DNA of 64,000 nucleotides. Origin: Amborella trichopoda. Lineage: Eukaryota; Streptophyta; Magnoliopsida; Amborellales; Amborellaceae. The stretch is taken from assembly GCF_000471905.2 (NCBI RefSeq), contig NW_006499705.1, positions 2,851,540 through 2,915,539 on the forward strand, given 5' to 3'. A program made the position numbers and the translations under genes. Below, in pieces: positions 36,581 through 48,600 of this stretch. The notes below the pieces were generated by a model. It ran no database searches and had not been told where the DNA came from. It saw only the letters and a program-made list of their open reading frames with translations. The first letter of the stretch is position 1. Every line of letters begins with the position of its first letter.

Positions 36581-39348
36581 CATAATCCTCCCTTAAATAG
36601 TAGAGAAAACCGAACTCATATCCCTCGTCAACTAGTGGTTTTTTATCAAGTGGAACAGCAGACCATGCAAGATAGTAAAAAAAAATTAACATTTATTATT
36701 TTGTCTAGTTTTGGTATTGTCATTGCTTAGTTAAAACATAAAAGGTTTAGAAGACCAACAAACATCCTGATGGTTGTGCTTCTCAATACATTAGATAGAA
36801 AATTACTTTAGAATAGTGAATGTATTACAACAGATGTAAGATTTGATAACTAATGCTGAGAAAAAGCTCAGTAACAATGTAGTACTTGCACCAAGGTAAA
36901 ATATTCACTTCAATGTTACAGCAAAGTGCCGATAAAGTTTCAACAATTGTCCGCCAAATGCATAACCACAAACTATTTTCATATATTTTACAGCTAAACT
37001 TTGTCTTTTCTCATAAGCAAGAAACTTTGACCGCTCTGACCAAACTAGTACCTCCACCAGTTCGATGGCTAACATTGGCGGAGATAAGGATCTAATACGT
37101 TTCAATGAGGATGATGAGGAAAATGGTAGTGAACTAGATGAAGGAAAGGAGTGAGGAGGTGAGGATGAAGATCACGCATGACTTAATTTATGTGTTTTGT
37201 CATTTGTGTCATGGAATTCTTTTAAAGGCCACGTTTTGTAAGTATGGATTGCTTGGTTTGTGTCTTTGTGAGAGTGGGAGTGTGAGCCATTTATGTTGTG
37301 GGGCTTTGTATGGATATGGGGTACACTTTACCAATAAGCCTACTTAATGCGCTTAAAATTCAATGTTTAATTGTTATTACTTAATGAGTTAAGGCCTTAC
37401 TAGAGTACTTTATGTACTATATATGTCGTTATTTTGTAATGTTGGCTTCTAATCTTGTTTATTTATGGTTTTATAATTGGTTTGATAAGATTTTATTATT
37501 TCCTATTGTTCTTATTTTTTAATTTTTAAAAAAATTCCTAGAGTTTTGTATTTTTTTTCCCTATTTTCTCCATTTGTTTTCAACATATTTGTATTTTCCT
37601 TATTTTTTATTAATTTTCTTACCATTGCACTAGGCCACTTCAAATTCAACCGGTCCGACCAAATTCTTGCCTCCACCAATTCTATAGCCGGTCCGGTCCT
37701 GACAACATTGTGAAATATATTTTAAAAGAAGCTCCTACACCCTCGAAGCAAAACAACACTGTAACAGTAGGTGATGAAATATTTCTTCAATATCCCAACA
37801 CATACAGCAAATATTGGGGAATTGAAGACCCTGTTGGTGGAAATGATTATAATTAAATCAATAAATATTTAGGCATACAATAAAGGTATAATATCTTGAC
37901 AAGATAAAATATATTTATTATTATTAGAATAGTAACTATTCATTAAAAAGAATTAATGATATGCAAATTACAACATTTGTTACTGGGAATGGACTATCAA
38001 GAGGAGCTATGGACAGTTTCACTTATCAATCAATAAAACCATTAAAGAACTTGGATATATAACATTACAAAGGTCACCTCTAGATAAAGTTAACCACAAA
38101 TAACTCTGAAAGAGATTTCTTCAGTTGCAACTAGAGATCCAGTTCATAATGTTGATCATTATCAACAGCCGATGATCATAATCTTACCAATTATAAAGGA
38201 AATAATCATTTTTAACGCTCCAAACATCTGCCAGTGTACATTGTTCACTTCCATTTCTGCCATTGATGATTAGAATTCAACCAACCCTAATTGTGCTTGG
38301 TGTGCTAATATATATATATATTTTAAATGGTAAGCTACTATATAATTTTACATATGGTAAGGAAATCATATTAAAACATCACAACAAAGAACCATGATAA
38401 CTTGATCTACTATAATGACCTCAACAACGGTCACTTCAATCAAAATCACAATCTCTGCCATATTAACAAGAACACTACCCATTTCTTTCCTTGATCTATA
38501 TATCCTTATAGAACCAGAGCACTAAACATGTAGTCTGCACCCAATACAAAACTCTATCCAGCCCTGAACTATGGACTTTTTTGTTCATATATGTACATGC
38601 CAAGTACGATACTTAAAAAATACCATTCTATGCAGCACAACCTCCATCCATTTGGATGAGAAGAGAAAGGAACTCGAATTGGAATCTCAATCAAGAACAT
38701 CTTTTGTTGACTTCGCCTCAATTGAGAACATCAATAAGAGTTAAAAAAAAAGAAAAAAGAAACAGAGAGCCTTTCGTGTTTAATGTACTCACTGAAACTG
38801 CTTGTTTACAAATCCCTCAGAAACCGAATAATAATTCTCCCTTTCCATTGGAACAACAAGGTCGTTAATTACTAAACTAGTTGGAAGAATTAAGACATGG
38901 ATTTCCAATCAGAGGTTCATTCAATCATGAGAAGAAACCAGATATTAAAAGACAACTTCAATGAAATTCGAGCAAATGAAAAGTTACATTTTGATTCAAA
39001 CTGAAAAAATATCAAATACTACAAATTCAAAGCTTTTGCCTTCATCTTCTACGTGTACATTGCATCATGAGAAAATCCGCGCATAAATCTAAAAACTAAT
39101 AATTTTCCATCACTCCTGCTAACTATTTCACATTATCCACCTTCATTTTTCAACCACCCACACAGGGCGACACCCTAATCCTACTGATAAAAATAAAAAA
39201 CATCAACATTACCGATCATCAAGACATAAAGAGAAAGAACTGAACAGAGCGAGAGGGAAACCAGTTAGATCGTCAAGAGAGATAAAGATAGAAAGAGATA
39301 GAGAGAGAGGAGTACCACTTAGCCCAGATCTTGACAGGAACGAATCAA
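36581..39348. other. Intergenic, LINE debris only
   Basis: It contains a LINE zinc-binding fragment near 37730 (listed separately). The remainder is AT-rich. The part 38600-39348 is the likely 3' flank of the TMCO1-type gene and has an A/G-rich repeat at 39280-39310. No further gene is seen. Confidence 0.5.
37727..37839 (-). pseudogene. LINE zf-RVT fragment
   Basis: Read on -, it gives NICCMCWDIEEIFHHLLLQC, then CFASRV and a stop. The spacing matches the zinc-binding domain that follows reverse transcriptase in plant LINEs (a Cys pair, then HLLLxC, then a V/W end). It is far too short and broken to be active. No flanking LINE sequence was followed further. Confidence 0.6.
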
Positions 39349-39897
39349 TCAATTGGTCTTGGAATCAGGCATGGGAAAAAGGCCAGTACTGGGTGCTCCA
39401 CGAGGTGGGGCGAACCCTAAAATCTTCTGTAAATTGGTCCTAATACTCATCGAGCAAAGGAAGTAAAGAAACACCATTGAACAATCAGTGGGGTCATCAC
39501 CAGGTAAACCCCTATGGCTCATCTTTTGCACAAAACCAGACGGTGAAAAGGGCAATTTGGCCACTGGCTTCCCCTCAAAGAGAGAATTCAATAGCCCAAA
39601 AACAATGATAAGAACCAATGCCACAACCCCACCAGACTTAAATTTAGAGAGAGAAAGGTCTCTACTCGATTCCTTGAGAGAGGTTTCAAATCGATCGATC
39701 TTTTTGGACTTGGGCTTCTTTGCAGAGGTGGTTTTCATGGTCTCGAGCTTCTTCGAAGCCTTGTCAATGGAAAGGCGAAGGGATCTGTAATTTGAGGTAC
39801 GATAGATGAGGATCCATGAGATGCCTTCACATAAGAAGGCAGAGGCTATGGAGATGCCTAAAACAACCAGACTGTCTGCGTATCTTGGGGAAGCCAT
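39349..39897 (-). CDS. TMCO1: TMCO1-type ER membrane protein
   Basis: It is a single-exon gene of 182 residues. The family (human TMCO1, EMC3/Oxa1 superfamily) sits in the ER membrane. It has been described both as a calcium-load-activated Ca2+ leak channel and as part of a ribosome-associated membrane-protein insertion complex. Visible features are a first membrane segment at about 8-34 ending in GISWILIYRT, a lysine-rich coiled-coil stretch at about 41-82 ending in SRDLSLSKFKS, a second segment at about 88-108, the family block GKPVAKLPFSP, then HRGLPGDDPTDCS and a third segment. The tail is short and ends in SKTN. The ATG at 39897 is the first in frame. Human TMCO1 is of similar length (188). 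Its neighbour CLC-F is on the same strand, but nothing suggests a functional link. Confidence 0.95.
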   Translation of the reverse strand: MASPRYADSLVVLGISIASAFLCEGISWILIYRTSNYRSLRLSIDKASKKLETMKTTSAKKPKSKKIDRFETSLKESSRDLSLSKFKSGGVVALVLIIVFGLLNSLFEGKPVAKLPFSPSGFVQKMSHRGLPGDDPTDCSMVFLYFLCSMSIRTNLQKILGFAPPRGAPSTGLFPMPDSKTN

Positions 39898-40034
39898 GGC
39901 CACTTTAGAGAGAGAAACAGCAAGGACTGATCTCGTAATGAACTTTCTTTCTCTAGGGCTAAACTCGCGTACATACCCTGTGCTCCTCTCTCTCTCTCTC
40001 TCTCTCTCTTTAGGAACGCAAGCTTAAATACACT
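39898..40034 (-). promoter_or_regulatory. TMCO1 leader with (GA)n and TATA-like box
   Basis: Just upstream of the ATG lies a (CT)n run on + at about 39987-40009, which is (GA)n in the transcript direction. Beyond it, at about 40022-40031, is a TATTTAAG-like box on -. The spacing of roughly 130 bases from the start codon suits a plant core promoter with a short leader. Confidence 0.4.
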
Positions 40035-41576
40035 ACCATCTCTGCCTCTGAGAATTATCTTCTCTCATTACTATTTCTTATGGCTACAGAAATGTATGGT
40101 CTCAAGCGTTTATCACCGTTCAATTAATGAATCAGAAATTACCAGAGAGTAGCAATTCCCACTTAGGAAGAATTTTTCAATCTCAAATTTTTGGAATCAC
40201 CTAGTAATCATCAAGCTCCATCCCTACTACTGAACTACCCCCCACCCAACAAAAAAAGAAAAAAGAAGGTATATGAGTATGTTTTCAAAATAAAAAAATT
40301 GGCTTATGACATCTCTAACATTTAGTTCTCACCTTCCCAAAATTAGGTAATCTCTGTTCAATCGTGATGTTTAGAGAGTGCAATTTGGAAAAAAAATAAA
40401 AAAATCATTGCCCACCATTCTATGAGTTGAAGATGTTACGTCGCCCAAGTTTTAAGGTATTAGAAGTGCTTCATTAAAAGTGCTTCTAGATTGTACTCAA
40501 GGGAGTAAATAGGCAAATATACTTCGACGGGAGTATTAAATCTTTTAGCATATAATATATACTTGTCTAGGTCATCAACAAGGTGAAAAAAAGTATTTGG
40601 ATTATTTCAAAATCTACTTTCATATCTAATTATAAGGTTTTAGGTTAAAATCAAGTAGATCTATAAACATATGAAAATCTTAAAAATGGACGGTTTAGAT
40701 AATGTATTGTAAGATACATTATTTTTTAAACTAAAAATCATTTTCTTTTCTTTGTTTTATATTCAAACATCTCGATGTCGAGATGACCAATTAGACGTTT
40801 TTCAACAGCAAACAACTTTTTCCGATTGATTTTTGAGGTGCATATGTAACTCTATATTTTAAGGTTGCAACGTTACAAAAACTTTTTCCTTGATTTATTG
40901 ATAGTTTTAGATATATTTTTTTGAAATATTTTCAAATAGAAATAACCTTATTTTCTGCAAATAAATGTTGCAATGGTATACCACTCATTTTATTTGGAAT
41001 CTATTTTATTTGAACGATGCTTAAACTATGTAATGTTTTATTTACCTTTACTCCTACATGGGAGGATTTTTTAAATATAAAATTTTCGAAATCACTTAGA
41101 ATCAACTAGATGATTATTCTAAAAAAATAAAAAATTGATAATTTTCTAACACTTGGATCTCACCTTTCAAAAATTGGACAATTTCTATTCAATCTTGAGA
41201 CTTTATTTTTTTCGTGCTTAGAGGGTGCAATTAGGATTTCTTTTATTGTGGCTAATCTATATATTAGAAAGGTTATAGCCCCAAAAGTTGGGATCCTAAA
41301 ACTATCCTAGGTGAAGTTTTAACCAAAAGAGTAAATGGATAGTATAGGTACTTTAAATCAATTTAATTTTTACAAATAATTTTTTAATATTTTTATTGAA
41401 TATATCTTTGTAAGAAGAGTGGACACTCTCAATTTCAAATGATTTGAAGTTAGAAAAATAGTAACGTTCAAATAAAAAATAAAACCATGACCATTAGATC
41501 GACTTAATTTCAATCTCGACTATTGAACTTATACTATTTCATCAATTCCATAATCTTTTCCCCCCTCGTATGGAGT
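40035..41576. other. Intergenic with diverged direct repeats
   Basis: Sequence around 40160-40400 recurs, diverged, around 41060-41240; both have aat-rich stretches and then a phrase like tctgttcaatcgtgatg or tctattcaatcttgaga. A family B-like MITE lies between (40575-40890). No gene is visible. Confidence 0.5.
40575..40890. mobile_element. Family B MITE, left end lost
   Basis: Landmarks in order are aaatcaagtagatctataaa, aaaaatggacggtttagat, catctcgatgtcgagatgac and the right end aaggttgcaacgttacaaaa. The expected left inverted end is missing. Confidence 0.6.
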
Positions 41577-41775
41577 GATTTTCTTGCAAGTGCTCTCTCT
41601 CTTTACGTTGGGTGCCAAGCATAAGAGTAAGTTTGTACCCCCATTGTATGGAGGGATTTGCTCTCTCTCTTTAGGTTGGGTGCCAACCCAAAGAGTAAGT
41701 TGTACCCTATATAGGTGCTCTCTCTCTCTTTAGGTTGGGTGTCAACCAAAAGAGTAAGTTGCACCCTATGTGATT
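41577..41775. repeat. Three degenerate tandem units
   Basis: Units of about 60-70 bases each carry gctctctctc, then ttgggtgccaa, then agagtaagtt. They lie at about 41590, 41650 and 41715. They are downstream of CLC-F and upstream of TMCO1. No coding content. Confidence 0.7.
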
Positions 41776-42641
41776 CTTTATTTTACTTTTAACTTCCTTG
41801 AGAGACCCTAAACTTTTCCATCAAGACTACGTGAAGTGTCAATTGGCATAAAAACAATGCCCCAAAAGCACCCCACGTAAAAGGTAACTTGAATCACATC
41901 GTTTACTTTAATTAGTTGTTCTCAATACATACACACACAAAGAGAGACCCCCCCCCCCTCCCCCGAAATCCGGGGACATGTAACTGAAAGATGGAAAATT
42001 ATCTCCAAGCAAAATGAAAGATCCAAACCAACAACTACGATTTGATAATACATCAATACTTACATTTCATGTTTGTATATATCCTCCGAAAATACATACA
42101 CTTGCAACTCTCTAACTGGCAGCTCAGAACCCGAAGAATGAAAACCTGAAAGAAAATAAGAGCGAGCACTCGAAGAAGAGTAGAAAGTGGAAACCAAGTA
42201 TCACAGGCTGGAGTAAAACAAAAAGACTTAAAATGTACAAATGCTAAATTGACCCAATAAAATACAAAGGCACATATCTATTTGCATGACCAGTAAAACT
42301 TCCTTTCATATGTATGCCTACTTGGCCTGAATATAGAAAAAAAAAAAAAAACAGTAAGTATCTCTACACCGAACAATGCTGTTACAGATGGGCCTAAAAA
42401 AAATTGCAACTATTTCCATATTGATAACTGTAACTGATGCTCCAAACCCATGCTGGATCCCAATAGATCTTGAGCAATGCACACGACGCACGCTAATCTG
42501 GCAAAACAAGGAAAAGGGCTGTGAAGTGTGCCAATGATAATGAGTTTGAACTCATTGTGCTGACAGCGACTCATCGAAATGGCTTGTTTTCATGTGCAGA
42601 CGCACTACAGCAGAAGTGCAAATTGCAACATACTATTTGGA

Positions 42642-45600
42642 TCAATGATCATTTGGAGTGATTTCCCGCTCCTCTTCTTTCCTTTGCGGGTAAGAGTTCC
42701 CCCGGATCAACTCCTCTCTGTACAAGAAGAAACAAATATATAACATTTGGTGGCCCCTCTAGCTGCAGTGCTCAAAGTGAAAAAGTTTTTTTTTTTTTTG
42801 AAGAGTTGCTCAAAGTGAAAAAGTTGAGAAGAGTAAACTAGCAGTTCAAGAATTTCAGGCACAACATTGGAAAGAGAGAAACAGAGAAATGATGGTCTAC
42901 CATATGATATGCTAGGCCTCTACCAAACATTGTTTGTAAACACATATATTATTGGAAATCTCAGAAATATTTATAGCTAGAAAAAACATGTTTTCAACTG
43001 TTTTTTCTGCCTAGAACATTGCCAATCTAAGAACTTGGCCTATGCAATACTATTTATATTATTGGAAATCTCAGAAATATTTATAGCTAAAAAAAAGCAT
43101 GTGTTTGACTGTTTTTTCTGCCTAGAACATTGCCAATCCAAGAACTTGGCCTATGCCATACTATTTTATGCACTGGCCCAATAAGGAACCAACCTAAAAA
43201 TACCTAAAATGCCAAATCATTAGTCTCAAGGCCTTTTTTTCTTGGGATAGATTAAACAAAGCGTTATAAAATGATCTATTAAAGTGCCCCCCCAATCAAA
43301 TGAAAACAAGACACCATGATTTTCTTCTTCTTCTTCTTCTTTTTTACTTCTTTTCTTTTTTTATTGTACTGTATCAATTGCAAGGACAATTCGTCATTCT
43401 TCAGGAATTTCGGAGAGGGGAGGTCCCTCTACCTGGTTTTTTCTTTCCTTATTCTTTCAAAATCCCTTCTCTCTCCATTTCTTTACAAAATAGTCGTCCT
43501 TTCCCATTCCATTTGAAATTTATTTACTTTTAATTTCGTTGAAACCTGAAAAGCTGATGCATCTTCCTAACCAATTCAACACCCAAACGCAATATATTAA
43601 GCAAAATCTACATCATAGGACAAGGCTGAATTGACAATCAAAGCTGATGGTCCCAGATATATTCCTATGATGTCATGGGAAACTAACCTTAAGCAATGCC
43701 CAATTAGATCATATGAAAGAAGAGCTACAACTCTTCGCCGCCTCTCTTTCCTCAACTCTGAACCACGCCTAACAACTGGTAGCTGATTGATTCCTCTTGC
43801 CTCCATGAGTTCCCTTGCAGTCAACAACTCCATGTCTGGATAACAAACCAGAAGACCACGCTCACTCCCTCGATAGCGTATCCTCCGAGTACAGGCAGAG
43901 GACACAGGGCTGGCACTCACCTGATATGATATGTCAGAACCAAATGAAAAAGGAAAGATAAAAAAAGAAAAAAAAATACAGAAACAAACCAGTTTTCTGG
44001 CTGTCCAACAAGTGTGCGCACGTGCACATGCACACGCACACGCACACGCACACGCACACGCACACGCACACACACACACACACACACAGAGTACAGATTT
44101 CCTTTAGTAGTAAGATGGCTAAAAGGTTGAAAATACGAAATTCCAAATAAATTTAGGGTTTTTATTCTCATAATAAGAGGAGCCTTATGTTAGTGAGAAA
44201 ATGGAGAATTCCTAACACATACATACATTCAGAATTGTCAAATCATCCCTAGGAGCATCATCAGATCTCTGGGATATGAATCGTCTGATGTCACCATGCG
44301 TGATAATTCCCTCAAGAAGATCATCAGCATCAACCACAAGGGCACATCTTTGTTGGCTATCTAGCATTAGCTGTAGTACCTCTTTCACTGTAATTGTTGG
44401 CAATACTCTGATGAAGTTCTTTGACATTGCTTGAGATACCTGAAAACAATCACCTTCATTGATAAAGGATAGTTCTTTACAAACCCCATGATTCAAAAAA
44501 AAAGAGGAGCACTAAAGAGAAGACAACCCATAACCTTGAAATTTTCAATCAGGGAAAATAACTGATACAAGAATGTACTTCAAATAGGAAAAACAATATC
44601 ACAAAATTCTGAAGTTATTTCAGAGCTAAATAGCAGAAGAATGCAACCAACCTTGAGATCCTCCAAAAGTATCTCTTCAATTAACATTTGATTGTCAGCC
44701 CCATTTTCTACAATAGAGAGTTCTACATCATTTCCGCTATGGTTTTGGTCTTCAACAGGTGAAACAGAAGCATAACCCCGACGGGGCGCCCGTGCTTCAG
44801 AAGACTCGGTCTCCTTTGGCTGGTTGGCTACAGATGGTACCCATATCGCTAACCCAACAGCTCCCTGTTTAAAACTATATTTAACATATGAAATTGATTG
44901 AAAAAATTCCCTTAGCGATAATTTTTATGTTCTTTTGACAAGTTCAGCTAGAGATGAAAACAGAAAGCAAGTCATCGACATGCAAGCTTACCATGAGTGG
45001 GAGCAATATCCTATAATCCTTAGTCAGCTCAAACAGCAGCAACACTGATGTCAAGGGAACAGAACATACTGATGCCAATGTTGCAGCCATCCCAACCTGT
45101 AAAGACATTTTGGATAACTCAATCACACCATCTATTAAAAAATTGAGAATTAAAATAAAACACAAAAAGGAACCAAAAGAAAGGAATAGGTAAATATGAT
45201 TTTAATTTTCGATCCTTTTATGTATAGCAAAATCTAATTGAGTTTGAAAGGAAAAAGCCAACCAGTGCATAGGCCTGTGGCTGAGCAACAGCTGCATTTC
45301 CTGGTATTGCTGAATTGATAACCTCAGCTGCTGAACCACCAAAAACAGCCCCAACTGCTGCCCCTATCATCAAGCTCGGAGCATAGAGACCACCCACAAG
45401 CCCAGATCCCTTGCAGAGAGCAGTTGCCACGACTTTAGCACCTGCCAATTGAGCCAATAACCATATTCCAGGTGCCGAAGCACTCTTCCCAGTACGCAAG
45501 ATTTCTTCAACATTTGTGAAACCCCAATAGAGTATTCCAGGGTACCTCAGAGCTATCATACCAGCTCCCAAACCACCTAAAGCAGGACACATAACTGGAG

Positions 45601-48600
45601 GTATCCCAAATTGATCCTTGATGATGTCAAACCCCTTTGTAAACCAGGTCACCAGTCGGGTAAAAGCAACACTAACCACTCCACAAAGCATGCCTAGAAT
45701 GAGGTACAATGGCAGTTCTGTGCATTGATGTTTCAACGTGTAAGTATCAAGGGGTCCAAAAAAGTCAGTATCAGTCTTTCATTAGTACAAATAAATTGGT
45801 GCAATACGAACCAACCGATACAAGCAGATACAAATATAAAGCATTAATCATCAAGTCAAGAATACTTTTGTAGTTTCAGGTTCTGCTTTCTACATTTTTC
45901 TTTAAACTTCCATCAACTTTACAAACATAAACCCAGGGACATATACCATTAACAAGCTGCTTGAAAGCAAATGCAAAAAAAATGTTTGCAGTCTAGACCC
46001 CACAGGTTAAAATAATAGACAATAACTCTTTCCATGAAGTCAAAATGAACCTAAATCCACTTTATGCCAATCCACTCCCCAGAAGCATCACCATAACAAG
46101 CAAGCAATTTGTCAATTAAGAGCTTGCACAGTCACCCAGAGTAATTTAAGAGACCAATGTCTGACAAATAAATTAGAAGAGCCACAACGGAATATGCAAA
46201 ATCTTAAACTGCACAACATGCAAGCACAGTCTCTACAGCATTAACCTCAGACCATAAACCGATTTGTCTCAGATATAGAATAAGATAAAATACCAGCAGC
46301 AGATTTCAGTTCATACGTGGGCACCGTAAAAGCTGGCCTTTCTCCAAGCAAAACATTTGACACAGTTGATGATATAACAGATGCCAATATAATCATTGCA
46401 GTTGTAAAGGGAGGTGAATTCTCTGCACGGAGGGGCCTTAGTACAGTCTCTATGGCAAAGAAACAACCAGCCACAGCAGCATTGAACCCTACAAATTCAA
46501 ATGCAAATTTTAGTAATGACAAAGACAATGAGGGGAAAAAAGCAACACAACCAAGAGCATGATTACCATTGCAATTCAAAAAAGAAAAATAAACGGAAAA
46601 CATATGTGCAGCCATGTTCAAAGATTAACTCAAATTGGGTCAAGTAGATCTCAAAGGAATGAAATCACTCTATCATAAGGATAAAATTTCAAGTTGGGAG
46701 GAGGAATACTGGTGGAGAATAGTCGGTGAAAGCTTGGACACAGGGTTGCACACTTCGTCATTTGGTGGAGGAAGGCATAGGGGTAAAACGTGGATCACAA
46801 TAAACCATGTTCCAAGGGGAAGGCTTGGAATCACGTGGATAGAATGATGTGGCCATTTCATCTGTAATAGTCAGAACGTGCTTGAATGGGTGTGAAATGC
46901 ATAGATATGGAGTTGGTCCTAATGGAATGAGTGCCAATAATGTAATCAACAATTTAGGAGCAGACTAAAATGATTTTACAGATGGCCCATAATGCTCCAT
47001 CTTGAATGGTTCCTCCAATGTTTGAGAGTTGGGGAGTTACTGAGAAGCATTGTTTCCCCTTATCATGGAGCTTTTGTTAAGAGTAGACAACACTTTGTCG
47101 GTTTTCTTATCGCTCATTAATGTATCTCTTAAATTTAACTTTCAATAGACAAAAATGTGTATACTCAAGATCTAAGGAATGAAGGATTGGCTGGGGAAAT
47201 TATGTCTTAGGCAAACAAGAAACAGACACATACCCTCCTCAAAACAGGATTTTTTTTTTTTTTTTTGAGAATGTTAATCATGAAAATGGAGCTGGTGTAT
47301 TGTAAAATTCAACCATATAGCAATATGAATGTTATGAGAGAGTACTGTTTACAAAAACAATGACTATAGCTAGCCACGTTAAAACCATACATCACAGAAC
47401 ATGAATATGGTAGAGATTGGGAATTGGTTGGCTCACCAGAAGCAATTCCTGCAGCTGCACCAGCTGCAGTAAGAGCTATTCTCCTCTCGTTGTTGTTCTC
47501 CATCATTTCGGAACACCCATTTGCACATGATTTGCCAATATCCACACTAGGTCCCTCAGGACCTAGACAACAACCAGTACCTAGAGTCACTGCAGCTTGA
47601 ATAGCTTTGATTGTAGGGACAACTCCTCCAAGCAAATCAAAGCTTCGCCTCTGAGAAGGCCGGGACTGCTTTATTTGGTCAATGGTCTCCAGTAAACCAT
47701 GCATCATCCCAACTACAACTCCACCGGTCACTGGTATTAACATGATCCTATGCCATGTATCGGCTAGTCTCTGTTGGCGAAACCAAGCAGCACCCTCATT
47801 AGGAGTACCTGCCCAGGCCCACTCATGTATTATATGCACCTAAATGGAACAATGCTTACAAATCAGAAGGTGCCGAGGATTTGCATAAAAATGAATGGGT
47901 ATGATAGGGAGTAAATTGCTGGCATTAGCATCTATATATCAGAAACTATGTTCAAAGTGTATTAAAAAGAAACATGAAAAGCAATGAATAGATAAGGGAA
48001 AAGGACTATATTGTTCATGCCAATCAAATATATCTAACATAAATTCACTATTAACCTACTTATCAAAAAAGAAATCCATGAATAAACTAATCAATGCATC
48101 TTTGATGAGACTTAAATAATGTTAACACTCATTTTGACAATTCCGGACAGCCACTGAAACTTTGCAGAACTTTAAACTCTTGAAGGGCCCCACCTTAAGG
48201 AAAAAAATTTGTCCCACAAGACATGAAAAAAAATATTTAAATCCTGAAGAAGTGGGAAGTGATATAACAGGTATATGTCTTGTACATAAGAAATAGTAAA
48301 GCAAACAATCCTATTGATGATCCTAAAAAATTATAATTTGTATATAATGACTCCAATTTATAATTGTACTGTAACCTAAGATCAGCCCTCATAATTTCGC
48401 CCATAAAGTCAGAACCCTACCTTTTACACACCATTAACTTCAAAACCCTTGAACTAGTCGATGGAGATTCTCTAAAATTAGTTTAAAGCTGTTCTATACC
48501 CATTTCCTATTCACGCAAACAGTATGCCCATATCTTCTCTGTGAGATGTATGCTAGTCTTAAGTTCAGCAGCAATCAATTTTATTTTGGCTGATTTTGTT

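Noticed and set aside
39488..39790. 100-codon frame on + opposite the TMCO1 gene
   Set aside because: It is the antisense shadow of the conserved TMCO1-type coding sequence.
43917..44171. Several open frames on - across 43.9-44.2 kb rich in Cys-Val or Arg-Val
   Set aside because: They are translations of the (CA)n microsatellite in CLC-F intron 7.
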